64,000 bases of DNA from Anaspis maculata. Its lineage: Eukaryota > Arthropoda > Insecta > Coleoptera > Scraptiidae. The first letter of the stretch is position 1. The number at the start of each line of letters is the position of its first letter. A program made the position numbers and the translations under genes. Below, in pieces: positions 22,690 through 33,991 of this stretch. The stretch covers positions 88,581,277 to 88,645,276 of the forward strand of contig OX421961.1 of the NCBI GenBank assembly GCA_949128115.1. The letters are read 5' to 3'. Under the pieces are notes generated by a model, which saw only the letters and a program-made list of their open reading frames with translations, did no database searches and was not told the origin of the DNA.

Positions 22690-25087
22690 CTGGAAATAAA
22701 ATATTCAGTTTCATATTTACCAAGAGTGCCGGCACAATAGCCGACTAGTGAGTGATGTTATCATTTCTTACCGTTATTAGTAGTTGGATCTGATTTTGCA
22801 GCAACAATGTCACTGATTTCATGCATGTAATTATTCAAGAAGCTCATTTCATTGGAAAATCGGTATCCTTTCATGTGGCCCGAGATATCTTTTTGCCTTC
22901 TAATGGATCTTCGATAAGCATCCCTTAGATGTGTCCATACCTTCTTGACATTCTCAGCTGAAAGGGAAAAATTCATCAGTCTCTGTGCGCAGTCCAGGAT
23001 GATCCTGAACACCAGTCAGGTCTTGCAAACAATGTAGAAATGTAGGAGATTGTTCTTGATCACAATCCAAATGTTTGCTAGAATGTGACAAGCAACTTGC
23101 GTTTTGCGACCAATAAACAATCATAGAATTCGCAATAAAGTCGTAGCTGACATAGGTAAAGTACACTCAATTTTGCACCTCTTTGAAAGATTACAAAATT
23201 TTCACTTTTACATTATATCCATTTTATGAATTCATTTATTCTTCTATTTATTTATTTATTGCATATAAAAAGACCTCTATTTGCTCCCCAGATATAGTGC
23301 GTTTCACATCTGACCATAACGTGCTCACCAGTAGTGGCTAATTATTTGCGTTCTGAAATAGGACGATCGATCCTAAATCGTCAAGAAAAGCTCGTCTAAA
23401 TTCATTTTCTCAAAACTTTATTGGTGTGATCTTTAGATTGCGCCCTTGGCGTGGAACCCTGTTGCCCTGCTCTAGACAGATACGACCCTGTATAGCTGAT
23501 TCACGTAAAGCAAGCAGACCTCGTCTGGTTACTAGTTTTTTTGCTGACACCCAGCAGGTCGGAGTTCTCCACATGGCGAGTTTTTTTTTTTTTGTTTTTT
23601 TTTTTGTTCAAATAACCCAATAAGTGTTTAAGTCATCCACATTATCATGTGAGTACGAAAAGCTATGTGTACGTATAGATGTCCACCTATTTTACTACTA
23701 TTGACTGGTGCCATAGGTTGGGAAGCGAGTTCATATTGATATTGTGCCATACGTTGAAGGGCGAGTTTACCAATACTGGGCCAATTTTCACATCATTTTT
23801 CCTTCTCCTCTCTGCTTTCTACTTCTAATTCTCACCCTCCAATTCACTCTGTGGTCCTCTATTTGTCTGTATTTTCTGATATATTCACACATTTTCACTT
23901 TATTCTGTACATTTTCAGTTCAGGTCTTCAAATTTTTCAGTCGCCCCAACTAGCTCCCTGGTCACGTGTTTTCATTAATTTTTTTGCTCACTTTAGTCTT
24001 ATTTTTTGTTTTCTTTCTCAATTCTTCACCTGCCCAGCACCTCAATTTGCTCCGTGGTCTTGTAATTTCATTCACTTAGTTACTTGCTCTTCAATACTTT
24101 CCATAGTTTTATTCTCTCAATTTCTAACCTCCCTAGCATCCCGCTTCGCTCCGTTGTTCCGAACCTTGAACCATAGTCGTGATGTAAACCAAAACTGCGA
24201 ATAATTATGACCTTCACCCTCAGTGGTCACCCTTTATTGTTATTTGCCACAGTTGGCCGCAAGTTATCATGGTGAGGTTACGCAATTGACTTGGAAAAAT
24301 GACTATACCGTTACGAGGATAAAATTTCGGACATCTGATTTTCTGTACTTCCGAAGAAAAGCATTACCTAAAGCTGTGAAGGAATTTGCTCGTATGAAGA
24401 ATCTATCGTGTGATCAAATGAATTCTTATTTTAGGTAGGCTGTGGCCTGGCCGAACGCAGCTTCGCACCCCTGAATTTGACCAGGCCACAGGCTACCTAA
24501 AATAAAAATTCATTTGATCACACGATATATCACCATAATGCCAGCGAAATATTCAACCATATTATCATATCAAGACTGTGTTAATTTTGATCGGTTTCTT
24601 TGCCCTTCTTTATGTATAATGTGGAGCTTTTCTTGAGGAAACAGGACGAAATTTAACTTTTTTTTTCATATAGTCGTATAATGCAACGTTTCGCCCTAAT
24701 TTAGGGCTTCATCAGGCTAAAATCATGATTGTGATAGAGCCAAAGATTACATCTCGGATTACATCATCTTTTTGGATCTCATACAGAAGCCGAAACACGA
24801 AATAGTCGAACTCCATCTAACACGACGCCGACGATTTGCGATTACGGACGGACGGTGATTTGGTATGTAACATATAACGTAACTAATTGTGACATTATGA
24901 TTGATCTTATGATGACAACCTATTAAAATGTTTCACACAAAATTTCAAACTTACCGGTATCGTTAAACTGTTTTCCTATGTCATTCCACAGCTGATCCCG
25001 ACGAAAAGAATCGCTGTACTTCGGATGACTCGAGTCGTACAATTCGCGATGACTTTTTACCAGTGCAATTAAATGTTGCTTATTCAT
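22235..25087 (-). CDS. MADF-BESS domain protein, three exons, 257 residues
   Basis: Exons in transcription order: 25087-24955, 22957-22772, 22689-22235. Every intron begins GT (ACCG/GTAAG, AACG/GTAAG) and ends AG (CCCTTTCAG, TATTTCCAG), and the phase-1 junctions keep one frame. Residues about 5-98 form a MADF domain (LIALVKSHRELYDSSHPKY; QLWNDIGKQF; VKKVWTHLRDAYRR), a Myb/SANT-like DNA-binding fold. Residues about 190-228 (DAFLHGMSATLKKFSKYNQ, ending VSEIEI) fit the BESS motif, a protein-interaction segment. An acidic, Ser-rich linker with a KKRK basic patch lies between, suggesting a nuclear protein. Family members such as Adf-1 and Dip3 act as transcription regulators; the target here is unknown. 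The start ATG at 25087 (AAAATG) is preferred because the frame upstream has only GTG. It could be a lineage-specific duplicate. Confidence 0.88.
22772..22957 (-). CDS. MADF-BESS gene, exon 2
   Basis: Acceptor TTTCAG ends at 22958. The exon encodes residues 45-106, including VKKVWTHLRDAYRR and the YRFSNEMSFLNNYM end of the MADF domain. Donor G/GTAAGA at 22772/22771. Confidence 0.87.
24406..24525. mobile_element. Hairpin MITE W1 (120 bp, TA duplication)
   Basis: TCGTGTGATCAAATGAATTC at the left mirrors the right end CATTTGATCACACGA, flanked by TA (24404-24405, 24526-24527). The tip holds GGCTGTGGCCTGGCC and its inverted GGCCACAGGC. Copies W2 (35364-35484) and W3 (45083-45204) share size, TA flanks and tip. 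Confidence 0.82.
24685..24715 (-). ncRNA. Hammerhead ribozyme core in intron 1, sense to the MADF gene
   Basis: Minus strand reads CTGATGA, one extra A, a perfect 5-bp stem II GCCCT/AGGGC with loop AAATT, GAA, the palindrome ACGT and U17. It has the same unusual layout as the Penelope-like cores at 6.5 and 11.5 kb, including the single base before stem II. Stem I shows only GC/GC directly next to the core. Probably an LTR relic of a Penelope-like element. Confidence 0.65.
24955..25087 (-). CDS. MADF-BESS gene, exon 1 (coding part)
   Basis: Encodes residues 1-44, the first two helices of the MADF domain, ending one base into codon 45. Donor is G/GTAAGT at 24955/24954. Confidence 0.85.
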
Positions 25088-25573
25088 TTTATCGATTGAG
25101 ATTACTTCCACAATCGATACTTTCTAATATTCCTATGAATTCAAAAGTTATTTTGGCGACGACGAAATTAGAAGTACGACAAACGTTCACTCTGGAACCG
25201 ACCACTCAACGGAATGCGGGACCGGGGGCGTCGCGTCGTACTAGCAGTTCGCATTATCGGATCTAGCGGCAGTCGCCCATGCCGGGCGAGGTCGTAACAT
25301 GTCGTTCCAAGATCGGATCGTATAACTAGCCTGGGATTCGTTTGAATTTTTGCGCTCGTGCTGCTCGTACCAGAAAAGTGTGTACTTTTCTGGGATGGGA
25401 TGTCAAATTAAATCAAATTGAATCAAAAATTCATCCACCATCAAAAACTGGCTGTAGCTAATAGCATGGATGGCACAGCTACATAACAATGCGGCTCACA
25501 CAATGCCAGACAATAGGCCTTTAGGCATTGAACTTGTCGGAAGTCAATAAATAGATAAATAAATATATAGCGC
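25088..25573. other. Upstream region of the MADF gene; possible LINE tail
   Basis: The first 250 bp could hold the promoter, but I see no clear core element. From about 25380 to 25565 the text ends in TCAATAAATAGATAAATAAA, resembling the 3' end of a non-LTR element; no duplication was found. Confidence 0.35.
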
Positions 25574-25815
25574 ACTTACGATCGCATAAATGGAAACACT
25601 TAACATTACTTTTTATTTTTACTTTGTCATTTTTACTTTCCATATTCTGATCGATTGTGAAGAAATCTCCTCATGGAAACTTGGCTCGCCACAGAAGAGA
25701 ACGTCTGTTTTGTGCTGTCATGAAGATCGGGTAGAAAAATCAAATAATATCAGCTCAAATTGAAAAAGAAAAACAGTGTCAGTGTCAGAGTGTTTCTATT
25801 TATGCGATCGCAACT
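25574..25815. mobile_element. Fold-back MITE G1 (ACGATCGCATAAATGG ends)
   Basis: ACTTACGATCGCATAAATGG mirrors CTATTTATGCGATCGCAACT. Related pieces G2 (27992-28186) and G3 (29827-30014) lie on the two sides of element B2 in the opposite orientation. Confidence 0.75.
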
Positions 25816-26022
25816 GTAGGTACATACAGACACCAAAGTATGGTAGAAAAAAAAAGGTCACAATTATTTAGAATTAAGACCAACACCTATCTTGCTTGTT
25901 CCTATTCATTTTTGTTGCTATATCAAAAACATTAAAATTACAGCAAAAAATGTAACTGCGGTTGCGGCGACAAACTACGGGAAACTGCCTTGAAGATTGG
26001 TAAAGTACAAGTCTGGGTGATG

Positions 26023-26231
26023 TTATATCTTTTAAAATAATAAAATAAATGTTTCCCTCCTTTATCGGCCTGCACTGGCCATAGGAGTTTTTGCCTTTTA
26101 TTAACACTGTTAGGTACCTACATTCAAAAAATTGCAAATTGGACAACACAAACAGCCAATTTCCGGGAATTGAACCCGGAGCCTCCATGGCCACAGGCGC
26201 CACTCAACCACCTGCGCCACAAGGCCGTCAA
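26023..26231 (-). mobile_element. tRNA-derived SINE, second copy
   Basis: Minus strand shows GACGGCCTTGTGGCGCAGG (head, A box), B box GGTTCAATTCC (26166-26176), then GGCAAAAACTCCTATGGCC, GGCCGATAAAGGAG and a TTTATTTTATTA tail, matching the SINE at 13003 block by block. CATCACCC flanks both sides (26232-26239; 26015-26022), a possible 8-bp or longer duplication. Confidence 0.82.
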
Positions 26232-26600
26232 GGGTGATGCTTTATCTTGATCTATTAGAAAAATGAAAATCAAAGAACGCACGCAGGTGTGAGTCCGAGT
26301 ATTCGGATATCTTCTAGGTCGCAGGAACGAAAACGACGTCCTAATACCCGTTGGGTATATCATGGCATATGGTTATTTTCACTAGTACCTACTTGTTAAT
26401 ACAATTTTCTTTAGTTGTAAAGTTGTAATAAATATATAGATAATTTATTGAACAATTGTCGCTTTATTAAGAAAATGTGCTAAGCTCGAGATTTGACTGT
26501 ATAATGTCAAAAACAAGCGAATCTCTACAGCGATATCTTGGCACCCCACCATGCGCAAGCGCGGGCAAGAAGCTGTCAAAGAGCCGCTTTCGTTGTGTTT

Positions 26601-26804
26601 ACAGTCCAGGAACCACAATAATCGGAGTTCATGACGTCACCGTTCACATACTGCTGATTTTAACACTGACCGTTACTAGCACTTATTCACCTACCATACC
26701 TGGAGTCACCATAGCAATGAATACTGGCTGATGTTAAAACCAACAAGTGTGTGATCGGCGACGTCATCATGAACTCCGATTATTGTGGTTCCTGTCCTGG
26801 ACTG
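26601..26804. mobile_element. Fold-back MITE V (ACAGTCCAGGAACC ends)
   Basis: ACAGTCCAGGAACCACAATA at the left; the right end inverts this as TATTGTGGTTCC...CCTGGACTGT. The arms also contain a mirrored TGACGTCA-like site. No clear target duplication. Confidence 0.72.
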
Positions 26805-27990
26805 TCAAATAGAATATCTGGCTTACTGGACCAGGTACAGCAGCGACACATCAATGAAATGCCCAAAAAGAGGATTTGTTTTCATCTTGAGTTTTCATCA
26901 TTTTGTTTTGTCGGTCATGAATTTTTGACTTCCTGTGACTCGCCCGATTAAAACTGCATTTCCTTGGAAACTAGAGCACCCACAAGCATCGGCGTCCCCT
27001 CAAAAGAAAGCTGAAAGGTCAGACTTCCCCCCAATTGAAATTGATTTTTTGTTGCCTTGATATTTTCTGAGAAAATCGCGCTGGAATGTTTTAGCTGGGA
27101 CACTTGTAGTTATAAGCTGATGGATTGAAAAAGTCAAGATGAATTTAATCAAATTTGTCAAAAGTGATGTTTGCAAAGCTGGATTGCCATTTCAGCTCGA
27201 TTGGAGAGGTTAGATTCTGACACAGACTATTTTTATCCTTTTTGGCCTTGAAAATGCCGTCAGGCACGCTATTTCAATAGTGAGAAGAGTCGGAAGGTGT
27301 AAGTGAGAGATAGAACATACCGTTCCAAAAATGACCGAGGAGGACCATTTCTAGCGCCGGAGTGTGATTTCGTCGCAAATGATCTCGTGACTTGCGCTCG
27401 TCGGTACCCTCTATAAGAGCCTAGGTACGTTATATCACTCTCTGTTACAAGATCATGACCGGCAAACCGGCAACCTGCCGATGCCGGTGACGCAGTACCC
27501 AGAATGACAATTTGACAACACGGCGTAGTTCTGGTCAAGGTTTTATGCCAGAGGGACACAAAAGTCAACGTAACCTCCTTTGTATCAAGGTGTCATTAAA
27601 CATGAAAAAATCAGGCACACCAACAAAATTCGAATTTCCCATGGCAAGCTGTGGTTTTTTGAGGCTTGGAATGGATCATACTACCAGCGAAGCTATCGAT
27701 GTAAGCTAAGAAGATATCGACTGCCATGTGGCGACCCGCGTCTTGTTTTCCAGAACATTACGGCCGTCTTCCTGGAGGGTCTTGCGCTTCCATCTATCAA
27801 GTCTAGTATCTTGATATAGCATAGACTATATAGCATCTATATAGTCTATAGTGTCTAGTGGCTTCGCAAACATTTCGACAAGCTCCGATGCATGGCTCCT
27901 CCGCCATTTGTGCAAATGTGTTTTATTCGTGCATCGTAGTCTCCAGCGGGTTTGCAACAAACAATCGCCATAGGATTTCGCCAGCTCTTC
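26805..27990. other. Unannotated stretch
   Basis: Several short frames (27269-27819 on both strands; a minus frame at 27826-28041 containing KWEELAKSYGD) lack enough evidence for a gene. A small inverted repeat of CATAGACTATATAG lies near 27824. Confidence 0.35.
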
Positions 27991-27991
27991 C

Positions 27992-28186
27992 CATTTGAGC
28001 TGATATTGTTTGATTTTTCTACGCGATCTTTGCAACACCACAGAATGGACGTTCTCTTCTATAGCTAATTAAGTTCCTATGACGAGTATAGTTTAGTTAA
28101 CAATCGGACAAAATATGAAAAATAAGAATGACGCATTGACGAGTAATGTCATATGTCAAGTGTTTCCATTTCCAAGATCGTAACTG
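27992..28186. mobile_element. G-family MITE fragment G2
   Basis: Reads TTTGAGCTGATATT...GTTTGATTTTTCTACGCGATCT...GACGTTCTCTTCT...CAAGTGTTTCCATTTCCAAG, matching the reverse complement of G1. One end is missing. Confidence 0.6.
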
Positions 28187-28192
28187 TACAGT

Positions 28193-29826
28193 TAGTCCGG
28201 ATGTTAAGGGCCATAATACCACCACCACCTTGCATTTGATGATTAAGCATTGCATTTGGTACGAATGTTGTACATACCTATGTCTCAATTTTAAGAGGTG
28301 TTGCCAAGATGTTGGCTCGTGCAGACGCCGTATACAGGGTGATCAAAAATGCAAAAATTCCAACTCATGAACCAAAAAAGTTGGAGTCATTAAAATTAGC
28401 ATGTAGATTCACAATTCAATGCTTATTAGGCTGAAACAAACCGCGTCTGAATATTTTCAGCCGTTTCCGAAATATTTAAAGTTTAGTGGTCGATTTCCTG
28501 GAAATGAACGTTTTACAAAAAAGTATATTATATACCAAGGTTGAGAAAGTGTTATTATAGCTGAAGCGCCAGTTTAGATCCCGAAGCGCAGCTGAGGGAT
28601 ATAAGGCGCTGAAGCTAAAATAATTTTCTGGACCGTGATTCATATAGATTTTTTTTTACTACTTGAAAATCACCATCCTAGTCAAGGAACAGGTTAATAA
28701 TGATGTATGTACATCACGGCTAGTAGTGAAAAAAATCACTTATTTCCCAAGATATTTCAATAAAACTTCACATTTCGACAAAGAATGACCTCATGGATTG
28801 AATGTAATGTGTTGCCACCGTCCCCGCCTACTATTTTCTAAAATATGACAGTCGACTCCTTTTTCTCTTATGGCCGCCATCTTGAATTCGCCCATTATGG
28901 AATAAATGGAAAATCAATTGGTACTAGCAGTTATACTCAATGATATAAATGCAAAAGTAACCGTTCTTGGTGAGTAACTTTTTGTAATTGGCCACTTGGA
29001 AATGTTAAACCCATTTTTACGAGTTTTATAGCATTTTTCGGCGCTTAACACGACCAAAATTACCATTGTTAGGATTGAAATGGGGTTCTGGAACAATCCA
29101 TTATCTTGTTTGATCTGTTGGGCAATTGTGCATATCCGAAAAAAATTTGTAATACAAAAAATGACCCATCGACAAGAAAAACGGCGTGTCAAAGACGAAA
29201 AATCTATCAAATAAACGTATTTCCAAAGCTTGTCCCATTTTTTAAGGATATTTTCAGTATATTTTGGGAATGACTAATGAAGAATCAAAATAGTTCCGTA
29301 ATTCATCTTGAACAAGATATTGAATTGTTTTAATACCCCATAGTTATCTTCACAGTGGTCATAAGGGAAAGGTCGTGGTAAACGCTGAAGTGCTGTAAAA
29401 CTCGGAAAAAGGGGTCAACATTGCCTTATGGTCAATTACAAAGAATTACTCACTGAGAACGAGTATTTTTGCATTTAGATTATTGACTATAACCATTACT
29501 ACTAGTTTCAATTGATTTTTCACTTATTCCATAATGGGCGAATTCAAAATGGCAGCCATAAGAAAAAAAGCAATAGACTGTCATATTTCCAAAAATAAGA
29601 GGCGAGAACGGTGACAACACATCACATTTCATTCATGAGGTCATTCTTCGTGGAAATACAAAGATTTATCAAAATATCTTGGAAAATCACCGGATTATTG
29701 GAAAATGTTCATTTCCATGAAACCGACCACCTCTTAAAATTAAGGCATGGGTATGTACAACATTCGTACCAAATGGCACTGCTTAATCATTAAATGCAAG
29801 GTGGTTGGCGCCCAACATCCGGACTA
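28193..29826. mobile_element. Long fold-back element B2, AGT duplication
   Basis: Ends TAGTCCGGATGTT and the inverted AACATCCGGACTA, flanked by AGT at 28190-28192 and 29827-29829. Arms pair at TGATTAAGCATTGCATTTGG and again around CCATCTTGAATTCGCCCATT (28879) versus AATGGGCGAATTCAAAATGG (29532). Unpaired pieces at about 28300-28485 (which starts near a TACAGGGTGATC end) and 28520-28735 are probably later insertions in the left arm. Confidence 0.85.
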
Positions 29827-30014
29827 AGTGACGATCGCATAAATGGAAACACTTTGACACTGACACCGTTTTTCTTTTTCAATTTGAGCTGATGCTGATA
29901 TTATTTGATTTTTCCACCCGAGTTCCCACTGGGAGATTACTTAACAATCGGTCAGAATATGGAGAATAAGAATGACAAGTAATGTCAAGTGTTTTCATTT
30001 ATGCGATCGTAACT
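29827..30014. mobile_element. G-family MITE G3
   Basis: GACGATCGCATAAATGGAAA mirrors TTTTCATTTATGCGATCGTA; the interior matches G1 and G2. It begins exactly at the right duplication of B2. Confidence 0.7.
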
Positions 30015-31545
30015 GTAGGTACAACATACCTCCCTACCCTAATATTTTCACAGCACTCCTGTTCTTAACGTAATACAACCGGAGCAAATTTCCTGTAGTA
30101 AGTAACCATGAGAAATACAACTGCCTCTATCTGGTGTAACCTAATATAACGAACTGATAGGGCGACCCCAGCCCATGTCATATTGGTGGCAAGCGCAGGG
30201 CGCGTTCAGATAGCGCAAACATCCTGCGGAAAAAGGAAGTGGGCGACCCTGGGTGGACTAGAATAACCCATCCGGTTACCGTGCCGCTTCTGTTTCTGAT
30301 GATGCGTCCAACAAAAGACTATCAAAGTCGAAGCATGTAAAGTATCCTGTGGGGCTTCGCAGGATTAAGGTGCAGACAGCAGACGGATACGGTTATGCCG
30401 AGCGGAGTGCGGCAGGAACCGAAGAGGCAGCAGGAACTGAAAAGTTTGTTGCTATGCAGCTTGAAAGTGACGGTATAAGCAATATGGGGTGGTGTTTTGC
30501 ACTATTCGAATGCAATCGAGTCGCGCGCGATTCCTTTTCCGGAGGATTATTTGCTGCTTAACCTAAATTCACAATATGAATGATCGCGGTGCGGTATTCG
30601 GTTTTTCTTTTATATTGTTATTTGATTTATGATGGGATTTCTTGGTCTGCGGGTCGAACCAGTGGCGTCACACTCCCGCAGAGTCCGGTTGATCGAAAGA
30701 GCAAAAACGTGTAAACGTCACATTCAATAAAGAATTGAAGGGAAACGATGCCTATGTGTTATTTAATTAAGTGGTAATAATTAAATGAAACTATGTAAGA
30801 GACTTGCGTGGGTCATTACTGGCCACTGAGCTCAAATGAGGATTTAATGTCGGCCATAAAGTGCTTGTCTATAGCTATACCTAGTCAGATATGACCTCCT
30901 TGGCTAACGACATCCATATGCCATAGCCATTGGTAGTAGGTACTTCGACTTCGGTACAGGTATCAGAGGTAGGTACCTTTACCCCGTAATGAAATTTTAA
31001 TCCAAAGCACGTAGGATCTGGATACCTATTCCTCTGCAAATTTGTAATACATGGGCCACTGAAGTGCTGGGGCAGGTATTTTGAATAATTCACAAGTCTC
31101 TCCACCTATGTTCCACCAGTAGTGTCGAGTAGGTATCAATAAGGTATCCAATAAAATCAAAAGCTGATTCGCTCAGTAGGTGATGTACCTACATAATATT
31201 AATTTTTTAATTGAGAGTCATTAATCCGGATTTTTATTCCATAACTGAGCGTATGTTAATGCGGTTGAGGTATACCTAAGTATAGAAACACGCGGCTGAG
31301 TAGTAATATTTGATATTATTACTGCGTGGTAATATTACTCAAGGTACCTATAGGCGAATTTTCGCAATGTTGCCGCAGTAATTATTATTACTATTGTATA
31401 TTTCTATGTAGGTAATATTACCCTTCGCAGTTCTACCAGAAGGTACCTTTTTTTTCTAGCTTTCACCCGTGCTTGTCTGGCTTCAATTCAAAATTCATTA
31501 TATCGATGGTAATGATTAATAATTAAGTGAGTAATAGTATATTCA
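30015..31545. other. Unannotated stretch; possible SINE-like body at 30160-30300
   Basis: GCGACCCCAGCCCATGTCAT followed by ATTGGTGG resembles part of the SINE body at 61826-62161. A plus frame at 30349-30561 has no known motif. TAGGTACC words are dense between 30930 and 31400. Confidence 0.35.
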
Positions 31546-31547
31546 TA

Positions 31548-31667
31548 TTACATACCGAGGTGGAAAGCGTCTCATTACAGCCAAAGGATTCAATATATTA
31601 CCGAAGGGTGCCAAGGTGAGATTGAATCCCGCAGGCTGTAATGACGCTTTACTCCGTGGTATGTATA
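31548..31667. repeat. Short hairpin repeat
   Basis: CATACCGAGGTGGAAAGCGT and CATTACAGCC are mirrored by GGCTGTAATGACGC and ACTCCGTGGTATG. A ~120-bp hairpin, MITE-like. Confidence 0.6.
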
Positions 31668-32073
31668 GGACTTTATTCACAATGATCCAGTTCAAATGCA
31701 TATAATTGGCTTTATTTGAAGTTTTTCGCGTCAAACGTTTTTATCAGATAGGCATAGGCAACCTTTCCAAACAACGCATCCATCAACACTCTGCACTCCG
31801 CGACAGCTGTTTAGATCGGATCACCTCTCTTCATACGCCACTTTCGGCCCGTGGTCCGAAACTGACATTATTTTCCAACCTGTAAGGAATCCTCCACTTC
31901 CAAACTTTTCAAAAGTTAGAAATGTATCGATTGCTAACTCATTGTGGATAATAGTTCATTAAACATGGAGCCCATCATTCAAAATCCAAATCGTCAACCG
32001 AGCCGTAAAATCAATCCGGACCGTGTACCATAGCGACAATGTGGTTCTTTCCTTGTCTTAGAAAGGAACCTCT

Positions 32074-32743
32074 AATAGGGTAGTGACCATCATCGAAAAA
32101 TATAAAAAACAATCATACTAATCGAATGTAGAGCCTTAATAACAAGACTACGCTTCGTGAAAATTCGAGAAAAAAAGTTCCAAGTGTCTCAAAATCTGCC
32201 TGAAAGTGGCTACTTTTGCGAACGATTTCAAATCTACCGAGTTGTAAGGCGGGCTGTGACGTTTCAATCTTTTGACAGTAGTGGGGATGACTCCACCTCC
32301 GTTGCCTGTGTGTCAGCATGTGTCAGTGTTGACGTTGACGTTTGCCAGCATAACATAACCATTGAAGTCTGATGTAGTTTTGAAATATTCATAAATCATG
32401 AAAGATTTCACCAACTTTCCATATTCTCAAGCAAAACAAGTAAACAACACGAATCACCGCACAGATACACAAAACGTTAACAATATAACAATCAGCTGTT
32501 ATGAGCGTTGACGGGTTGACGCTAGTGCTTTTTGTAGTAAGTTCTGTAGTGTTGTCAAGCCTGCTTCTCTGCCTATGAAAGATTGTGACGTCATCGCGCC
32601 AAATTTGAAATGATCGAAAACTTTCATAATTTTTTTTTACCAAGAAAACTTGCGAAAAAAAATCTGTTAACTATATAGCGTCACTTATCAAAAAGTGAAC
32701 TTTGAAAAAAAATTATAAAAAAAAAATCGGTCGCTACCCTATT
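32074..32743. mobile_element. Element R1 with AATAGGGTAGTGACC ends
   Basis: AATAGGGTAGTGACC is mirrored by GGTCGCTACCCTATT; the interior is not palindromic. The right ~320 bp (AACTATATAGCGTCACTT, AACAGCTGATTGTTATATTG on the minus strand) matches 57174-57450 in reverse orientation. No clear duplication. Confidence 0.65.
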
Positions 32744-32947
32744 GTCTGGATTTCCAGGCGTACTGAGAACTATCAGTGCTGTTACAGATGTGGCGATTTT
32801 TTAATAATTCGATGCACAAAAACTTGATTTTTATACAGTATTGCATGTGAAAAACCAGTTGATCCTTCTAGTAAACCTCTTGGATTAGAAGAAAACACGA
32901 ACACCAAATTTAAATTATCATTTTTCACCCCATGGTTGAGAGTAAAG

Positions 32948-33987
32948 GTGGATTTATACTCGTAGAAAATAAGAATAGAAATAAAAATAACGATAAGAAT
33001 AAAAATAAGAAAAATAAGAACGACAACTGTCCATTTATACTCCAGAAATAAGAATAAGAAATAGTTTGAAACATTGCTCCTAGGTGTCGCTCGAAGCATT
33101 AGAATGACAGTCGTCAAAATTTTTAGTTACAGTCTTTAGCTTTATGCTGTTGTTATTGCGGTTGTTTTTCTACTTGTTTTGTTTGGTGTCATACAATATC
33201 ACTAATCTGTAATAATACTTGGATAGGTAAGTATCCAAAAGAGTTGTTTACATCGCATTATTTCAAATTAATATCATGTGTAGTGTAGGTATCTACTTCT
33301 CAATCTAAATTATTGCAGTAATAGACAATTATCACTGATTTGAACTTGTGAGGATAACTGGTAGATGGCGCCACGTTTGGACCGCCGTTACAAAACAACC
33401 CGTGGGAGTTTCTCGCCTACCCAAAGACAGGCGGTTTCAGGCAACTCTTGCTACATCGATGTACTGCGGATTGCATGAAAGCAGCCCCCATCGTTTTAGG
33501 CAAAGCTCGACTGCGTTCGTTACTCGTTTGGTTTATCTTCGAGCAAAAGTTGAAAATATTCAACTTGTTATTTTTATTCATAAATTTCTTGAGCAGTAGC
33601 GGCGGTAAGTATTTTTTGGGAGGGGCTAGGATCTCGTCATTAACGGAAGGAAACACAAGCCACGGGAGGCTTCAAAACACATTGTAGAGTATTATTCTAC
33701 ATGAGTAAACCGCGTAACTTTATTATTCAATAACATTGAGGATGATTTGTGCAAAATTTAGGAAACATTTCGCCCTCAAAGACTCTTTTACGCCGCCACT
33801 GTTGCCATATCTGCGCATCTTCAATACGCAACAGTGAATGCAACGTTGGAATTTCTTATTCTTATTGTTATTTCTTATTTTGGTCTATGAATTCTTCCAT
33901 CTGAAAGCTCCTTTTTAACATTTTCTTATTTTTATTCTTATCGTTATCTTTATTTTTATTCTTATTTTCTGCGAGTATAAATCCACC
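32948..33987. mobile_element. Fold-back element K (GGTGGATTTATACTCG ends)
   Basis: GGTGGATTTATACTCG is mirrored by CGAGTATAAATCCACC. Inside are AAGAATAAAAATAAGAA-type arms on both sides. The right flank is TTAA and the left flank TAAA, so a TTAA target with one change is possible. The centre (33350-33790) is not palindromic. Confidence 0.72.
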
Positions 33988-33991
33988 TTAA

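Larger units (their letters stand above)
22958..24954 (-). other. Intron 1 of the MADF-BESS gene
   Basis: About 2.0 kb, splitting the MADF domain. It contains a long T tract (23581-23605), pyrimidine-rich text from 23790 to 24150 read as plus-strand open frames without known motifs, hairpin MITE W1 and a sense-strand hammerhead core. Confidence 0.8.

Noticed and set aside
22954..23166. Minus frame just upstream of exon 2 of the MADF gene
   Set aside because: Exon 2 has a good acceptor at 22958 in the right phase with exon 1; the extension has no MADF similarity and is read as intron.
23744..24204. Pyrimidine-rich plus frames inside MADF intron 1
   Set aside because: Low-complexity composition on the antisense strand of an intron; no domain.
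27826..28041. Minus frame with KWEELAKSYGD, resembling a Myb/MADF helix
   Set aside because: Too short, no splice or family context, and it overlaps MITE fragment G2.
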